From: Kumtagia ephedrae | GTDB lineage: Bacteria; Pseudomonadota; Alphaproteobacteria; Rhizobiales; Rhizobiaceae | DNA length: 64,000 bases | Assembly: GCF_003012745.1 (NCBI RefSeq) | Contig: NZ_PXYK01000002.1 | Span: 124,001-188,000, forward strand | Direction of reading: 5' to 3' | Shown here: positions 23,449-32,025 of the stretch, one piece after another | Position numbering within the stretch: the stretch's first letter is position 1 | Layout: the number at the start of each line of letters is the position of its first letter | Position numbers and translations under genes: made by a program | The notes under the pieces: model-generated | The model's input: the letters and a program-made list of their open reading frames with translations, nothing else | What the model was told of the DNA's origin: nothing | Databases searched by the model: none

Positions 23449-24585
23449 ATGGATTTTCGCCTCAGCGACGAGCAGGCGATGCTCAGGGAAAGTCTGTCGG
23501 GCTGGTTGGCGCGCAACTACGGCTTCGAGCAGTGGCGCAGGCTCACCGCGCGGCGGCCGCCCTACTCCTTGGAGAACTGGGACAGCTTTGCCGCTATGGG
23601 CTGGCTGCGCCTCGCCATGCCCGAGGACACCGGCGGTATGGGTCTCGGCGCGATCGAGGAAGCCGGGGTCGGCGAGGCCTTCGGATCGCATCTCGTCGTC
23701 GAGCCCTATCTTTCATCGATCGTCCTGTCGGCCGGCCTCATCGCATTGGCTGGCACGGCGGCACAGCAATCGGCGATGCTGCCAGCCATCGGCGGCGGCC
23801 GGCTGCGCATCGCTTTCGCCCATGCCGAGGCGGAGTCACGCTTCGAACTCAGCAGGATCGGGACGCGCGCGGCGCGCACCGAAGCCGGCTATGTGCTCAG
23901 CGGGCGCAAGATCCTGGTTCTCGACGCTCCGGGCGCCGACAGGATCATGGTGCTGGCACGCACCGCCGGCGATATCGCCGCGGAGGCGGGGCTCGGGCTC
24001 TTCATCCTCGACCCCAAAAGCCAGGGCGTCTCGCTGCGCTCCTACACGACCGTCGACGACCGGCAGGCCGCCGATCTCGTGCTGGATGGGGCGGTCGCCG
24101 AGGAGGTGCTCGGCGATCCGGAGGCAGCTTATCCGGCGGTGGCTGCCGCAACCGACCGCGCGCTCGTCTATCTCTGCGCGGAAGGCGTCGGCGCTATGAG
24201 CGCGCTTTGTGAACAAACTCTGGCCTATGTCAGGATAAGACAGCAGTTCGGCCAGCCGATCGGCGACTTCCAGGTCATCCAGCACCGCGTCGTCGACATG
24301 CGGGTCCAGCTGGAATGCGCCCGCGCGCTGACGCTCTACGCCGCCAGCGTCGCGGATGGAGAGCCGCTCGAACGGGCCCGGGCCGCGTCGGCCGCAAAGG
24401 TACAGGTCGGGCGCTCCGCGCGCTTCGTCGGTCGCGCCGCGGTGCAACTGCATGGCGGCATCGGCATGACGGACGAGCTGGCGGTCGGACACTATTTCAA
24501 GCGGCTGCTGATGGTCGAGACCCTGCTCGGCGATATCGATTTCCACCAGAGGCGCTTCGCCAGCCTGCCATCCGAGCTGGCGTGA
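23449..24585 (+). CDS. Acyl-CoA dehydrogenase, small-type subunit
   Basis: 378 aa. N-terminal FRLSDEQAMLRESLSGWLA and the flavin-binding QQFGQPIGDFQVIQHRVVDM are clear. The C-terminal motif AVQLHGGIGMTDELAVGHYFKR is that of the small partner in alpha2beta2 acyl-CoA dehydrogenases. The middle domain (residues 110-230) is poorly conserved relative to standard enzymes. It begins 11 bp after its large-type neighbour and ends only 11 bp from the end of the convergent operon. Confidence 0.88.
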   Translation: MDFRLSDEQAMLRESLSGWLARNYGFEQWRRLTARRPPYSLENWDSFAAMGWLRLAMPEDTGGMGLGAIEEAGVGEAFGSHLVVEPYLSSIVLSAGLIALAGTAAQQSAMLPAIGGGRLRIAFAHAEAESRFELSRIGTRAARTEAGYVLSGRKILVLDAPGADRIMVLARTAGDIAAEAGLGLFILDPKSQGVSLRSYTTVDDRQAADLVLDGAVAEEVLGDPEAAYPAVAAATDRALVYLCAEGVGAMSALCEQTLAYVRIRQQFGQPIGDFQVIQHRVVDMRVQLECARALTLYAASVADGEPLERARAASAAKVQVGRSARFVGRAAVQLHGGIGMTDELAVGHYFKRLLMVETLLGDIDFHQRRFASLPSELA

Positions 24586-24596
24586 GCCGACCCGGT

Positions 24597-25496
24597 TCAC
24601 GAATAGTCGGGATCCTCCCACCAGGGGAAATAGTCCGGCATGTCACGGGAGACGCGGTCGGTAAAGGCCGGCGGACGCTTCTCCAGGAAGCTCGCGACGC
24701 CCTCCCGTGCATCGTCCGAGCGGCCGCGGGCATAGACGCCGCGGCTGTCGAGCCGGTGCGCTTCCATCGGATGCCGGGCGCCCGCCATTTGCCAGAGCAT
24801 CTGCCGCGTCAGCGCGACGGAAACCGGCGCGGTGTAGTCCGCGATCTCGCGGGCGTAGGCGTAGGCGGCCGGAAGGAGCTCGGCGGCAGGGTGGAGGGAA
24901 CGCACCAGGCCGGCCTCCAGCGCCTCGCCGGCCGAGACCATGCGCCCCGTCAGGCACCAGTCCAGCGCGCGATCCAGGCCGACGATGCGCTGCAGGAACC
25001 AGGTCGAGGCGGCTTCCGGCACGATGCCCCGCCGCGTGAACACCAGGCCGAAGCGGGTATCATCGGCCGCGAACCGGGCATCCATGGCGAGCGTCATGGT
25101 GACGCCGACGCCGACCGCTGCGCCGTGGAGGGCGCCGATGACCGGCTTCAGGCTACGATAGAGCCGGAGCGTAAGACGGCCAGCGCCGTCGCGGACCTTC
25201 TCATGCGAATAGTCTATGCTGCCGTCGGGGCGGACGGGCGAGCTCGGTCCGACCGGCGCATGGCTGCCATAGTCGAACGTGCCCGCCCCTTGCGACAGGT
25301 CGGCACCCGCGCAGAACAGCCTGCCGTTCGCGCGGACGACCACCACCCGGACATCGTCGTCGGCATCGGCGCAATCGAGCGCGGCGATGATCTCGTCGAT
25401 CATCGCTTCGCTGACGGCGTTAAGCTTGTCGGGCCGGTTCAGCGTGATCGTCGCGATCCCGTCGTCGACCGAATAGAGAATGTTTTGGAAGCTCAC
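24597..25496 (-). CDS. Enoyl-CoA hydratase/isomerase, crotonase family
   Basis: 299 aa, GTG start overlapping the upstream dehydrogenase stop (GTGA). LNRPDKLNAVSEAM, FCAGADLSQGAG and LHGAAVGVGVTMTLAMD are the crotonase signatures. The segment FTRRGIVPEAASTWFLQRIVG carries the catalytic Glu. An insertion of about 25 residues after the oxyanion loop (SHAPVGPSSPVRPDGSIDYS) is unusual compared with minimal crotonases. It is the last gene of the TRAP-led leftward operon. Confidence 0.9.
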   Translation of the reverse strand: MSFQNILYSVDDGIATITLNRPDKLNAVSEAMIDEIIAALDCADADDDVRVVVVRANGRLFCAGADLSQGAGTFDYGSHAPVGPSSPVRPDGSIDYSHEKVRDGAGRLTLRLYRSLKPVIGALHGAAVGVGVTMTLAMDARFAADDTRFGLVFTRRGIVPEAASTWFLQRIVGLDRALDWCLTGRMVSAGEALEAGLVRSLHPAAELLPAAYAYAREIADYTAPVSVALTRQMLWQMAGARHPMEAHRLDSRGVYARGRSDDAREGVASFLEKRPPAFTDRVSRDMPDYFPWWEDPDYS

Positions 25497-26614
25497 GGCC
25501 GGTCGGCTCCTGTCCGATTTTGGACGGCAAGCGCGTCGTAGCGGCGGAAGTGGTCGTCCTCGCTGCCGAAGCTGGCGGCGATGACCAGCGCCCGCTTGAA
25601 GTAGCGCCCGATCGCCAGTTCGTCGGTGATGCCCATGCCGCCGTGGAGTTGCACCGCCTGCTGGCTCACGAAGCGGAGCTGGCGGTCGACAGCGATCTTC
25701 ATGGACGAAGCTGCGGCCGCCCGTTCGCGGGCATCGCCGTCCTGGAGGGCAAGCGTCGCCATGTAGACCATCGATACGGCCTGCTCGATGGCGATCGCCA
25801 TGTCCGCCAGCCGGTGCCGGAGCACCTGGAACGAGATGAGCGGTTGCCCGAACTGCCTGCGGTCGCGCAGATATGCCGACGTCTGGCTTGTCATTTCGCG
25901 CATGATGCCGACCGCTTCCGCGCCGAGCGCGACGATGGCGGCGTCGATGGCCGGCTCCAGCAGCCCGACGGCGTCGCCTTCGCGTCCGATCAGATATGCT
26001 TCGACGTCACAGAGCGCGATGTTGGAGGCAGCCTCGCCGTCGATCGCGTCGAAGTCGTCCCGCGTTATTCCGGTCGCCGCTGTATCGGCGAGGAAGAGCG
26101 ACGGCATGCCGGATCCGATCCTGGCGGTCACCAGATAGTGCGTGGCCAGAGGCGCTGAGGTGACGACGGATTTCCTGCCCGAGATGCGGTGGACCGAACC
26201 GTCGGGCGTGGCGCTGGCGCCGGCATTCTCCAGGCGGAAGCGCGTGGCGTATTCGGAATGGGCAAGGACCGCGAGCGCCCGGCCGCCCGCGATGTCGCGC
26301 AGCAGGTTGCCGGCCGGCTCGCTCCCGGCAGCCGCCAGCGCTGTGGTCGCCAGCACGGTGTGCATGAAAGGCGCGGCGGCAAGCGCCCTGCCGAGCTCCT
26401 CCATGATCAGCATGACCTCGACCGGACCGCCGCCAAAACCGCCGAACTCTTCGGACACGAGGGAGAACTGCAGGGCGATGTCGTCGACGAGGCCACGCCA
26501 GAGGACGGCATCGCCGCGCCGTGGTCCCGTGGTCAGGTCCGTGCGTCGTCCGGCGAGGTAGCCGGAAAGCGTGTCCCGCAGCATCGTCTGCTCGGGCGTG
26601 TAAGACAGATCCAT
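25493..26614 (-). CDS. Acyl-CoA dehydrogenase, small-type subunit
   Basis: 373 aa. It begins LSYTPEQTMLRDTLSGYLAG. DRRQFGQPLISFQVLRHRLADM and QLHGGMGITDELAIGRYFKR are the flavin and C-terminal motifs, matching the small-type subunit at 23449-24585. Its probable partner is the large-type enzyme at 28768-29973 in the same operon. It lies 3 bp downstream of the ligase and overlaps the hydratase by 4 bp. Confidence 0.88.
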   Translation of the reverse strand: MDLSYTPEQTMLRDTLSGYLAGRRTDLTTGPRRGDAVLWRGLVDDIALQFSLVSEEFGGFGGGPVEVMLIMEELGRALAAAPFMHTVLATTALAAAGSEPAGNLLRDIAGGRALAVLAHSEYATRFRLENAGASATPDGSVHRISGRKSVVTSAPLATHYLVTARIGSGMPSLFLADTAATGITRDDFDAIDGEAASNIALCDVEAYLIGREGDAVGLLEPAIDAAIVALGAEAVGIMREMTSQTSAYLRDRRQFGQPLISFQVLRHRLADMAIAIEQAVSMVYMATLALQDGDARERAAAASSMKIAVDRQLRFVSQQAVQLHGGMGITDELAIGRYFKRALVIAASFGSEDDHFRRYDALAVQNRTGADRP

Positions 26615-26617
26615 CGC

Positions 26618-28216
26618 TCAGATCGCCTGCTCGCGCTGCGCCCAGTAGGGCGCGCGCAGCTCGCGTTTCAGAATCTTGCCCGATGGATTGCGCGGCAGCG
26701 CATCGACGAACGCGACGGACTTGGGACATTTGAAGGAGGCGATGCGACATCGGCAATGCGCGATCAGCTCGGCTTCCGAAACCTGCTGGCCGGGATGTAG
26801 CGCGACGAAGGCCTTCACCTCCTCGCCCCATTTCTCCGACGGAACGCCGACGACGCCCACCTCGAGCACGGCCGGATGCTCCGCCACCGCCTGCTCGACC
26901 TCGGCGGGATAGATGTTCTCGCCGCCCGAGATGATCATGTCCTTGATGCGGTCGCGGATATAGAGATAGCCATTGGTATCGAAATAGCCGGCGTCGCCCG
27001 AATGGTACCAGCCGTCGCGCAGCGCCTCGGCCGTCGCCTCGGGCCGGCCGTAATAACCCTGCATCACGGCGCCACCGCGCAGCAGAATCTCGCCGCTCTC
27101 GCCGGCGGGAAGGTCGTTGCCCTGAGCATCGACGATGCGGATTTCCATGTCGTGCAGCGGCCGGCCGCAGGAGGCCAGCAGTTCCGGACGATCGAGATCG
27201 TGGTCCTGCGGAAGCAGCGTCGTCCCCATGGTCGTCGTCTCGGTCATGCCGAACATCTGGACGAAGCCGCACCCCAGTTCCCTGACCGCCCGCCGCAGCA
27301 AATCGACCGTAATCGGCGAGCCGCCATAGCCGACGACCTGGAGGGATTTGGCATGGCTGCGGTCGAAGGCGGGATCGTTGATGATCTGCTGGATGACGGC
27401 AGGCACGAAGCCCGCCTTGGTGATGGGCGCGGAGGCCAGCGCCTGGAGGATGAAAGGGCTGCCGGCCTCGCGGGTGATGTAGTTCGCCGCGCCGACATAG
27501 GGCGCGTACATCGCCCAGCAGGTGCCGCCGCTGTGGAAGAGCGGCAGCGGCGTCAAGACGATGTCCTCTGTGCTCCATTCGCCCAGTTCACCGCTTTCGG
27601 TGTGCCGGACTGAATTCAGCACGTTGGCGTTGGTGAGCATGGCGCCCTTGGGACGCCCGGTCGTGCCGGATGTGTGGAGTTGCAGCACGACGTCGTCCGG
27701 CGACACGGGAAGCTTCGGGTCGATGGCCGGCTGCCGGTGGCGCCAGGCGTCGAAGCTCTCCGCGCCTTCGACATGGCCGCCGATCACGACGATACCGCGA
27801 AAATCCGGCCGAGCCGCCCTGATTTCCTCGAGCTTTGCCGCGAAATCCATGTCGATGAAGAGGAATTCGGTATCGAAATTCTCGAGCAGGTAATGGATTT
27901 CTGGAAGCGCCAGACGCCAGCTGATGGCCGTCAGCACGGTGTTGGACTTGGCGCAGCCCATCAGCACTTCGAAGTAACGCGGATCGTTCTTGCCGAGATA
28001 GGCGATACGGGTTCCGGGTTTACACCCGGCGGCGATCAGGCCGTTGGCCACCCGGCTGCTGCGCTCGTCCCAATCCGCGTAGGTGAGGAACTGGTCTTCG
28101 TAGTAGAGGGCGGTCTTTGCGCCGCGCCGCGCCGCATGGCGGCGCACGATGTCGGCGACGCTGGCGATCTCGGCCCGCGCCGCCGCTTCCTCCGGACTGT
28201 CGTCCACAATGCTCAT
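26618..28216 (-). CDS. Acyl-CoA synthetase (AMP-binding, ANL superfamily)
   Basis: 532 aa with GGAGGAC upstream of the ATG. P-loop LHTSGTTGRPKGAMLTN near residue 186, FGMTETTTMGT near 297, YHSGDAGYFDTNGYLYIRDR near 395, hinge DMIISGGENIYPAE and catalytic Lys in PSGKILKREL. It fits the fatty-acyl or aromatic-acyl CoA ligase group. Being in a TRAP-led operon, it probably activates the imported acid. Confidence 0.92.
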   Translation of the reverse strand: MSIVDDSPEEAAARAEIASVADIVRRHAARRGAKTALYYEDQFLTYADWDERSSRVANGLIAAGCKPGTRIAYLGKNDPRYFEVLMGCAKSNTVLTAISWRLALPEIHYLLENFDTEFLFIDMDFAAKLEEIRAARPDFRGIVVIGGHVEGAESFDAWRHRQPAIDPKLPVSPDDVVLQLHTSGTTGRPKGAMLTNANVLNSVRHTESGELGEWSTEDIVLTPLPLFHSGGTCWAMYAPYVGAANYITREAGSPFILQALASAPITKAGFVPAVIQQIINDPAFDRSHAKSLQVVGYGGSPITVDLLRRAVRELGCGFVQMFGMTETTTMGTTLLPQDHDLDRPELLASCGRPLHDMEIRIVDAQGNDLPAGESGEILLRGGAVMQGYYGRPEATAEALRDGWYHSGDAGYFDTNGYLYIRDRIKDMIISGGENIYPAEVEQAVAEHPAVLEVGVVGVPSEKWGEEVKAFVALHPGQQVSEAELIAHCRCRIASFKCPKSVAFVDALPRNPSGKILKRELRAPYWAQREQAI

Positions 28217-28270
28217 TTTTGTCCTCCAGGAAGGCGCGATCCCAGGCGGCCACGCACGTGCCGCGCGGGT

Positions 28271-28726
28271 TCACGCGAAGTAGAGAAAGATGATGTCGGC
28301 CACGAGCGCAGGACGCTTCTCGCCCTCGATCTCGATGGTGAGCTCGGCCGTCGCCCGCAGGCCGCCGGAGGCCTCCTCGACCGACTTGATCGACGTGACC
28401 AGACGAACGCGCGACCCGGCGGGAACGGCGTTCAGGAAACGCAATTTGTCTATGCCGTAGTTGAGGATGCGCCGGGCCTTCACCGTATAGAGCGGCGGCT
28501 GGAGAACGCCGAGCAACGCGAGCGTCAGATAGCCGTGGGCGATGGTCTTGCCGCCCGGGGCTTCCCTCCCGGCCCGCTCGACATCGACATGGATCCACTG
28601 CTTGTCGCCGGTCGCCTCGGCGAAGTCGTCGATCATCTTCTGCGTGACGGTCAGCCACTCGCCGGGGCCGATTGCCTGGCCGACGGCCGCCTTCAGTTCA
28701 CCGGGACTTTCGAAAACCCGTGTCAT
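28271..28726 (-). CDS. MaoC-family (R)-enoyl-CoA hydratase
   Basis: 151 aa hot-dog protein. The hydratase motif FAEATGDKQWIHVDVERA near residue 35 has the catalytic Asp and His, and KTIAHGYLTLALL near 60 is the second motif. It resembles the NodN/MaoC group. With a crotonase in the same operon, the pathway has hydratases of two stereochemical types, as in side-chain oxidation of steroids. It starts 41 bp after the large-type dehydrogenase. Confidence 0.9.
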   Translation of the reverse strand: MTRVFESPGELKAAVGQAIGPGEWLTVTQKMIDDFAEATGDKQWIHVDVERAGREAPGGKTIAHGYLTLALLGVLQPPLYTVKARRILNYGIDKLRFLNAVPAGSRVRLVTSIKSVEEASGGLRATAELTIEIEGEKRPALVADIIFLYFA

Positions 28727-28767
28727 GGCATGTCCTTTCTCTGGATTGCTCCGATCCGCGTGCCGGC

Positions 28768-29973
28768 TCAGCCGCCGGCGACGGACCGCGCAATGATGTT
28801 GCGCTGGATCTCGTTGGAGCCGCCGTAGATCGAACGCGCCCGGTCGTTGAGGAAGCGCGCCGTGTGCCGGAGCGCGAAGTCCGGCCCGATCGGCGGCGCG
28901 TCGCTTCCGGGCGAAAGAGCGCGGCGCTGGTCGGGAATGGCGAGTTCGCCAAGGGCGCGCATGGCCAGCTCGCCGGCGGCCTGCTGCACCTCCGAGCCGC
29001 GGACCTTGAGGATGGAAGCCATCATGTCGCCGACATTTTCGCCGGCGGACAGGCTCGATATCACCCGTTTCTCGGTCCAGCTCTGGGCAGTGATCTCGAT
29101 GTCCATCTCGGCATAGCGGCGGCGGAACGACTGGTCGTCCCAAAGTCGGGTGCCGTCGACCGGATCCGATGTCTGCGCCGCGATGAGCGTGTCGCGCAGA
29201 AGCGCTCGGGCGACGGCGGCATAGCTGCCGCCGCGCTCGAATTCGAGCAGGTACTTGGCGATTGCCCAGCCCTGGTTCTCCTCGCCGACCCGGTTGGCTA
29301 CGGGCACGCGCAGGCCGTCGAAGAAGACCTGGTTGACCTCGTGCTCGCCCGACATCGAGATGATCGGGCGCACCTCGATACCCGGCGCGTCCATGGGCGA
29401 GAGCAGGAAGCTGATGCCGGCCTGCTGCCGGCCCTCGGTCGAGGTGCGGACCAGCATGAAGATCCAGTTCGCGTTGTGCGCGTGCGTCGTCCAGATCTTC
29501 GATCCGGTGACGACATAGTTCTCGCCGTCCTGCACGGCGCGTGTCGTCAGCGACGCAAGATCGGACCCGGAGCCGGGCTCGGAAAAGCCCTGGCACCAGT
29601 AGTGCTCTCCCGACAGGATTTTCGGCAGGAAGAACGCCTTCTGCTCCGGCGCACCGAACCGCATGATCACCGGGCCGCATAGTTGCAGCCCGCCGAGGAA
29701 GAGCTGCGGAGCATTCGCGCTGGCGCACTCCTCCTCGAATATGTGCCGCTGCATGGCGTTCCATCCGGTGCCGCCATGCTCGACGGGCCAGGCGGGAGCG
29801 ATCCAGCCGCGCTCGAACAGCGTCCTGTGCCACCAGATTCCCAGCTCGCGCTCCGCCGCCACACCCGTCTGGCGGGCGGCCCGGGCGCGGATGTCGGGTG
29901 TCAGCTTTTCCGCCAAGAACGAACGGACCTCGGCCTGAAAGGCCCGATCCCATTGGGCAAGGCGTCCATCCAT
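28768..29973 (-). CDS. Acyl-CoA dehydrogenase, large-type subunit
   Basis: About 401 aa from an ATG at 29973 (GGAG upstream); a second ATG four codons earlier is possible. WCQGFSEPGSGSDLASL and VTGSKIWTTHAHNANW bind flavin and acyl-CoA, and the C-terminus reads SIYGGSNEIQRNI, with Gly at the MCAD Glu position. It is a paralogue of 22238-23437. Together with 25493-26614 it gives a second large/small pair. Confidence 0.9.
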   Translation of the reverse strand: MDGRLAQWDRAFQAEVRSFLAEKLTPDIRARAARQTGVAAERELGIWWHRTLFERGWIAPAWPVEHGGTGWNAMQRHIFEEECASANAPQLFLGGLQLCGPVIMRFGAPEQKAFFLPKILSGEHYWCQGFSEPGSGSDLASLTTRAVQDGENYVVTGSKIWTTHAHNANWIFMLVRTSTEGRQQAGISFLLSPMDAPGIEVRPIISMSGEHEVNQVFFDGLRVPVANRVGEENQGWAIAKYLLEFERGGSYAAVARALLRDTLIAAQTSDPVDGTRLWDDQSFRRRYAEMDIEITAQSWTEKRVISSLSAGENVGDMMASILKVRGSEVQQAAGELAMRALGELAIPDQRRALSPGSDAPPIGPDFALRHTARFLNDRARSIYGGSNEIQRNIIARSVAGG

Positions 29974-30039
29974 CACTTTCTCCATGGGAGCGTCGGCCGG
30001 CTTCGGCCGGATGGACGCGCCGGATCGTTCGAGAAAACC

Positions 30040-31350
30040 TCAGTTCAGGAAGTACTGCGGCACGGCGAGCGTGAGCTGCGGGAACAGGACCATGATCAGA
30101 ACCAGGAAGAGGTCCATGGCGAGGAACCACATCACGCCTCGGAATATCGCCGTAAGCGAGACGAGATTGCCGACCACCCCCTTGATGACGAACACGTTCA
30201 TGCCGATCGGCGGGGTGATCATGCCGATCTCGAGCAGCTTGGTCAGCAGCACGCCGAACCAGATCAGGCTGTGGCCGCCTTCCGAGACGATCGGCAGGAC
30301 GATCGGCAGCGTCAGCAGCATCGCGCCGATCGGCTCGAGGAAGCAGCCGAGGACGAGGTAGACGGCGACGATCATCAGCATGATGATCATCTGGTTGTCG
30401 CTCACGCCGAGCACGGCGTCCGAGATGACGCCGCCAACACCCGAGATGGCCAGGAACCGTGTGAACAGGCTGGCGCCGACGCCGATGATGATCAGCGCGC
30501 TGGTAGTCAGCAGGCATTCGATCGCGGCAGCCTTGAACCGGCGCCAGGTCAGCGTGCGCTTGGCCAGCCCGACGACGCAGGCAAGAAAGGCCCCGACGGC
30601 GCCGGCTTCCGTCGCCGTGAAGACGCCGCCGAACAGGCCGGCGAAGATGCCGATCATCACCAGCAGGATCGGCCAGGTATCCGCCAGCGCGGTCATCTTC
30701 TCCGAGAGCGGAACATGGCGGACGACGCGCGGAGCGAGAGCCGAATCGAGCTTCACCCGAATCCAGATGACGGTGATGTAGCCGATCGCCGACAGGATGC
30801 CGACCGCCAAGCCACCGAGGAAGAGTTGGGGGACCGGCTGGCGCGCGATGACGCCGTAGAGGATCATCAGGATCGACGGCGGAATGAGCGCGCCGATCGT
30901 TCCGGCGACCGCGACCGTCCCGGTTGCGAGCTCGGGATGGTAGCGTGCCCGCATCATTTCCGGCACGGCGATACGCCCCATCGCCGCCGAGCATGCGACG
31001 GAAGACCCGCACACCGCCGCGAAGGCCGACGAGCCGAGCACGGCGGAAATGGCCAGCCCGCCGGGAAGGCCGGAGAGCCAGACCTTCGCCGCGTCGAACA
31101 GGCCCTTGGTAAGCTGGGCGTGATAGCTCACGAATCCGAGCAGCAGGAACATTGGAACGGAGCTCAGCACCCAGTTGGCCGAGAACTGGTAGGGAATGAT
31201 ACCGATCGCGCCCCACGCGACGTTCCAGCCGACGAGCGCCCAGATGCCGCAATACGAGACGCCGATCAGCGCCAGTCCGATGGGAATACGGATCCCCAGC
31301 AGCACGAGCAGGATGGCTAGGCCGGCGAAGCCGATCTGGACCTCGGTCAT
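30040..31350 (-). CDS. dctM: TRAP transporter large permease subunit (DctM type), second system
   Basis: 436 aa, highly hydrophobic. VPMFLLLGFVSYHAQLTKGLFD near residue 66 (written here over part of a membrane segment), SSVACSAAMGRIAVPEM, and GALIPPSILMILYG are DctM landmarks; ITPPIGMNVFV near 385 is the repeat of the PP loop. It overlaps dctQ by 4 bp and lies upstream of the dehydrogenase gene, so importer and acyl-CoA enzymes share a transcript. Confidence 0.92.
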   Translation of the reverse strand: MTEVQIGFAGLAILLVLLGIRIPIGLALIGVSYCGIWALVGWNVAWGAIGIIPYQFSANWVLSSVPMFLLLGFVSYHAQLTKGLFDAAKVWLSGLPGGLAISAVLGSSAFAAVCGSSVACSAAMGRIAVPEMMRARYHPELATGTVAVAGTIGALIPPSILMILYGVIARQPVPQLFLGGLAVGILSAIGYITVIWIRVKLDSALAPRVVRHVPLSEKMTALADTWPILLVMIGIFAGLFGGVFTATEAGAVGAFLACVVGLAKRTLTWRRFKAAAIECLLTTSALIIIGVGASLFTRFLAISGVGGVISDAVLGVSDNQMIIMLMIVAVYLVLGCFLEPIGAMLLTLPIVLPIVSEGGHSLIWFGVLLTKLLEIGMITPPIGMNVFVIKGVVGNLVSLTAIFRGVMWFLAMDLFLVLIMVLFPQLTLAVPQYFLN

Positions 31351-31898
31351 TGCGGAACCCCGTATTCGGCGGAAGGATCAGCGTCTTCCAGCTTCTCGTT
31401 CAGCCCGGATTCCGATCCCGTGACGTAGCAGGCGAGCTTGTAGGCGACGACGATCAGGACGAGCACGCAGCCCAGCGGAATGATGTAGTAGGCCGGCCAG
31501 ATGATCACGTCGGACGTGCCTTGCGTGACGAACGCGCCAACGGCCTGCTTCTTGCCCGCCTCGATGAAGGTGCGCACGGCGAGAAAGCCGAAGATCACCA
31601 GCGCGAACAGGTAGGAGAAGCCTTCGAGATGGCGCTGCAGCCATTTCGGCATCATGTCCGTCACCAGCTCGACGGAGATGTTCCTGTTCTTCTCCTCCGT
31701 GAAGCAGAGCGACAGGAAGCCGATGATGATCATGTAGTAGTTGGAGACGATCTCGATCGTCCCCTCCACCGCCGAATGGAAGAAATAGCGGAGTATGACG
31801 TCCACCGTGATGTGGATCATCATGACGATGATGAATATGCCGCCGAGATTCGTGAACAGATCGATCAATCTCGAGATGAATCTACCGAGACCGGACAT
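31347..31898 (-). CDS. dctQ: TRAP transporter small permease subunit (DctQ type), second system
   Basis: 183 aa from the ATG at 31898. Four membrane segments with the signature VDVILRYFFHSAVEGTIEIV near residue 28 (RYFF then Glu). A polar C-terminal tail of about 20 residues is present. A 127-bp gap with two stem-loops separates it from dctP. Confidence 0.88.
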   Translation of the reverse strand: MSGLGRFISRLIDLFTNLGGIFIIVMMIHITVDVILRYFFHSAVEGTIEIVSNYYMIIIGFLSLCFTEEKNRNISVELVTDMMPKWLQRHLEGFSYLFALVIFGFLAVRTFIEAGKKQAVGAFVTQGTSDVIIWPAYYIIPLGCVLVLIVVAYKLACYVTGSESGLNEKLEDADPSAEYGVPQ

Positions 31899-31945
31899 GC
31901 GCTCCTCCGCATTTCGCCGCGACGAAGCGCGGACATCGCCGCGCC

Positions 31946-32012
31946 CGGCGGTTTGCCCGCCGTGGAATTGTTCGTGGGTGGACCGGGGGCAGCCCTGCCG
32001 CCCTCCCGGTCC
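31946..32012 (-). promoter_or_regulatory. Paired stem-loops between dctP and dctQ, second TRAP operon
   Basis: CGGCGG (31946-31951) pairs with CCGCCG (31957-31962), and GGACCGGG (31980-31987) pairs with CCCGGTCC (32005-32012). Both lie in the gap after the dctP stop and lack T-runs. They probably stabilise or partly terminate the dctP message, setting a high DctP to DctQM ratio. Confidence 0.5.
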
Positions 32013-32025
32013 TGGAAGGAACGGC

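Noticed and set aside
28727-31252. Long minus-strand open frame continuous with the MaoC gene, suggesting a fusion
   Set aside because: Upstream of 28726 the frame runs out of phase through the dehydrogenase and dctM genes; MaoC has its own start and ribosome site.
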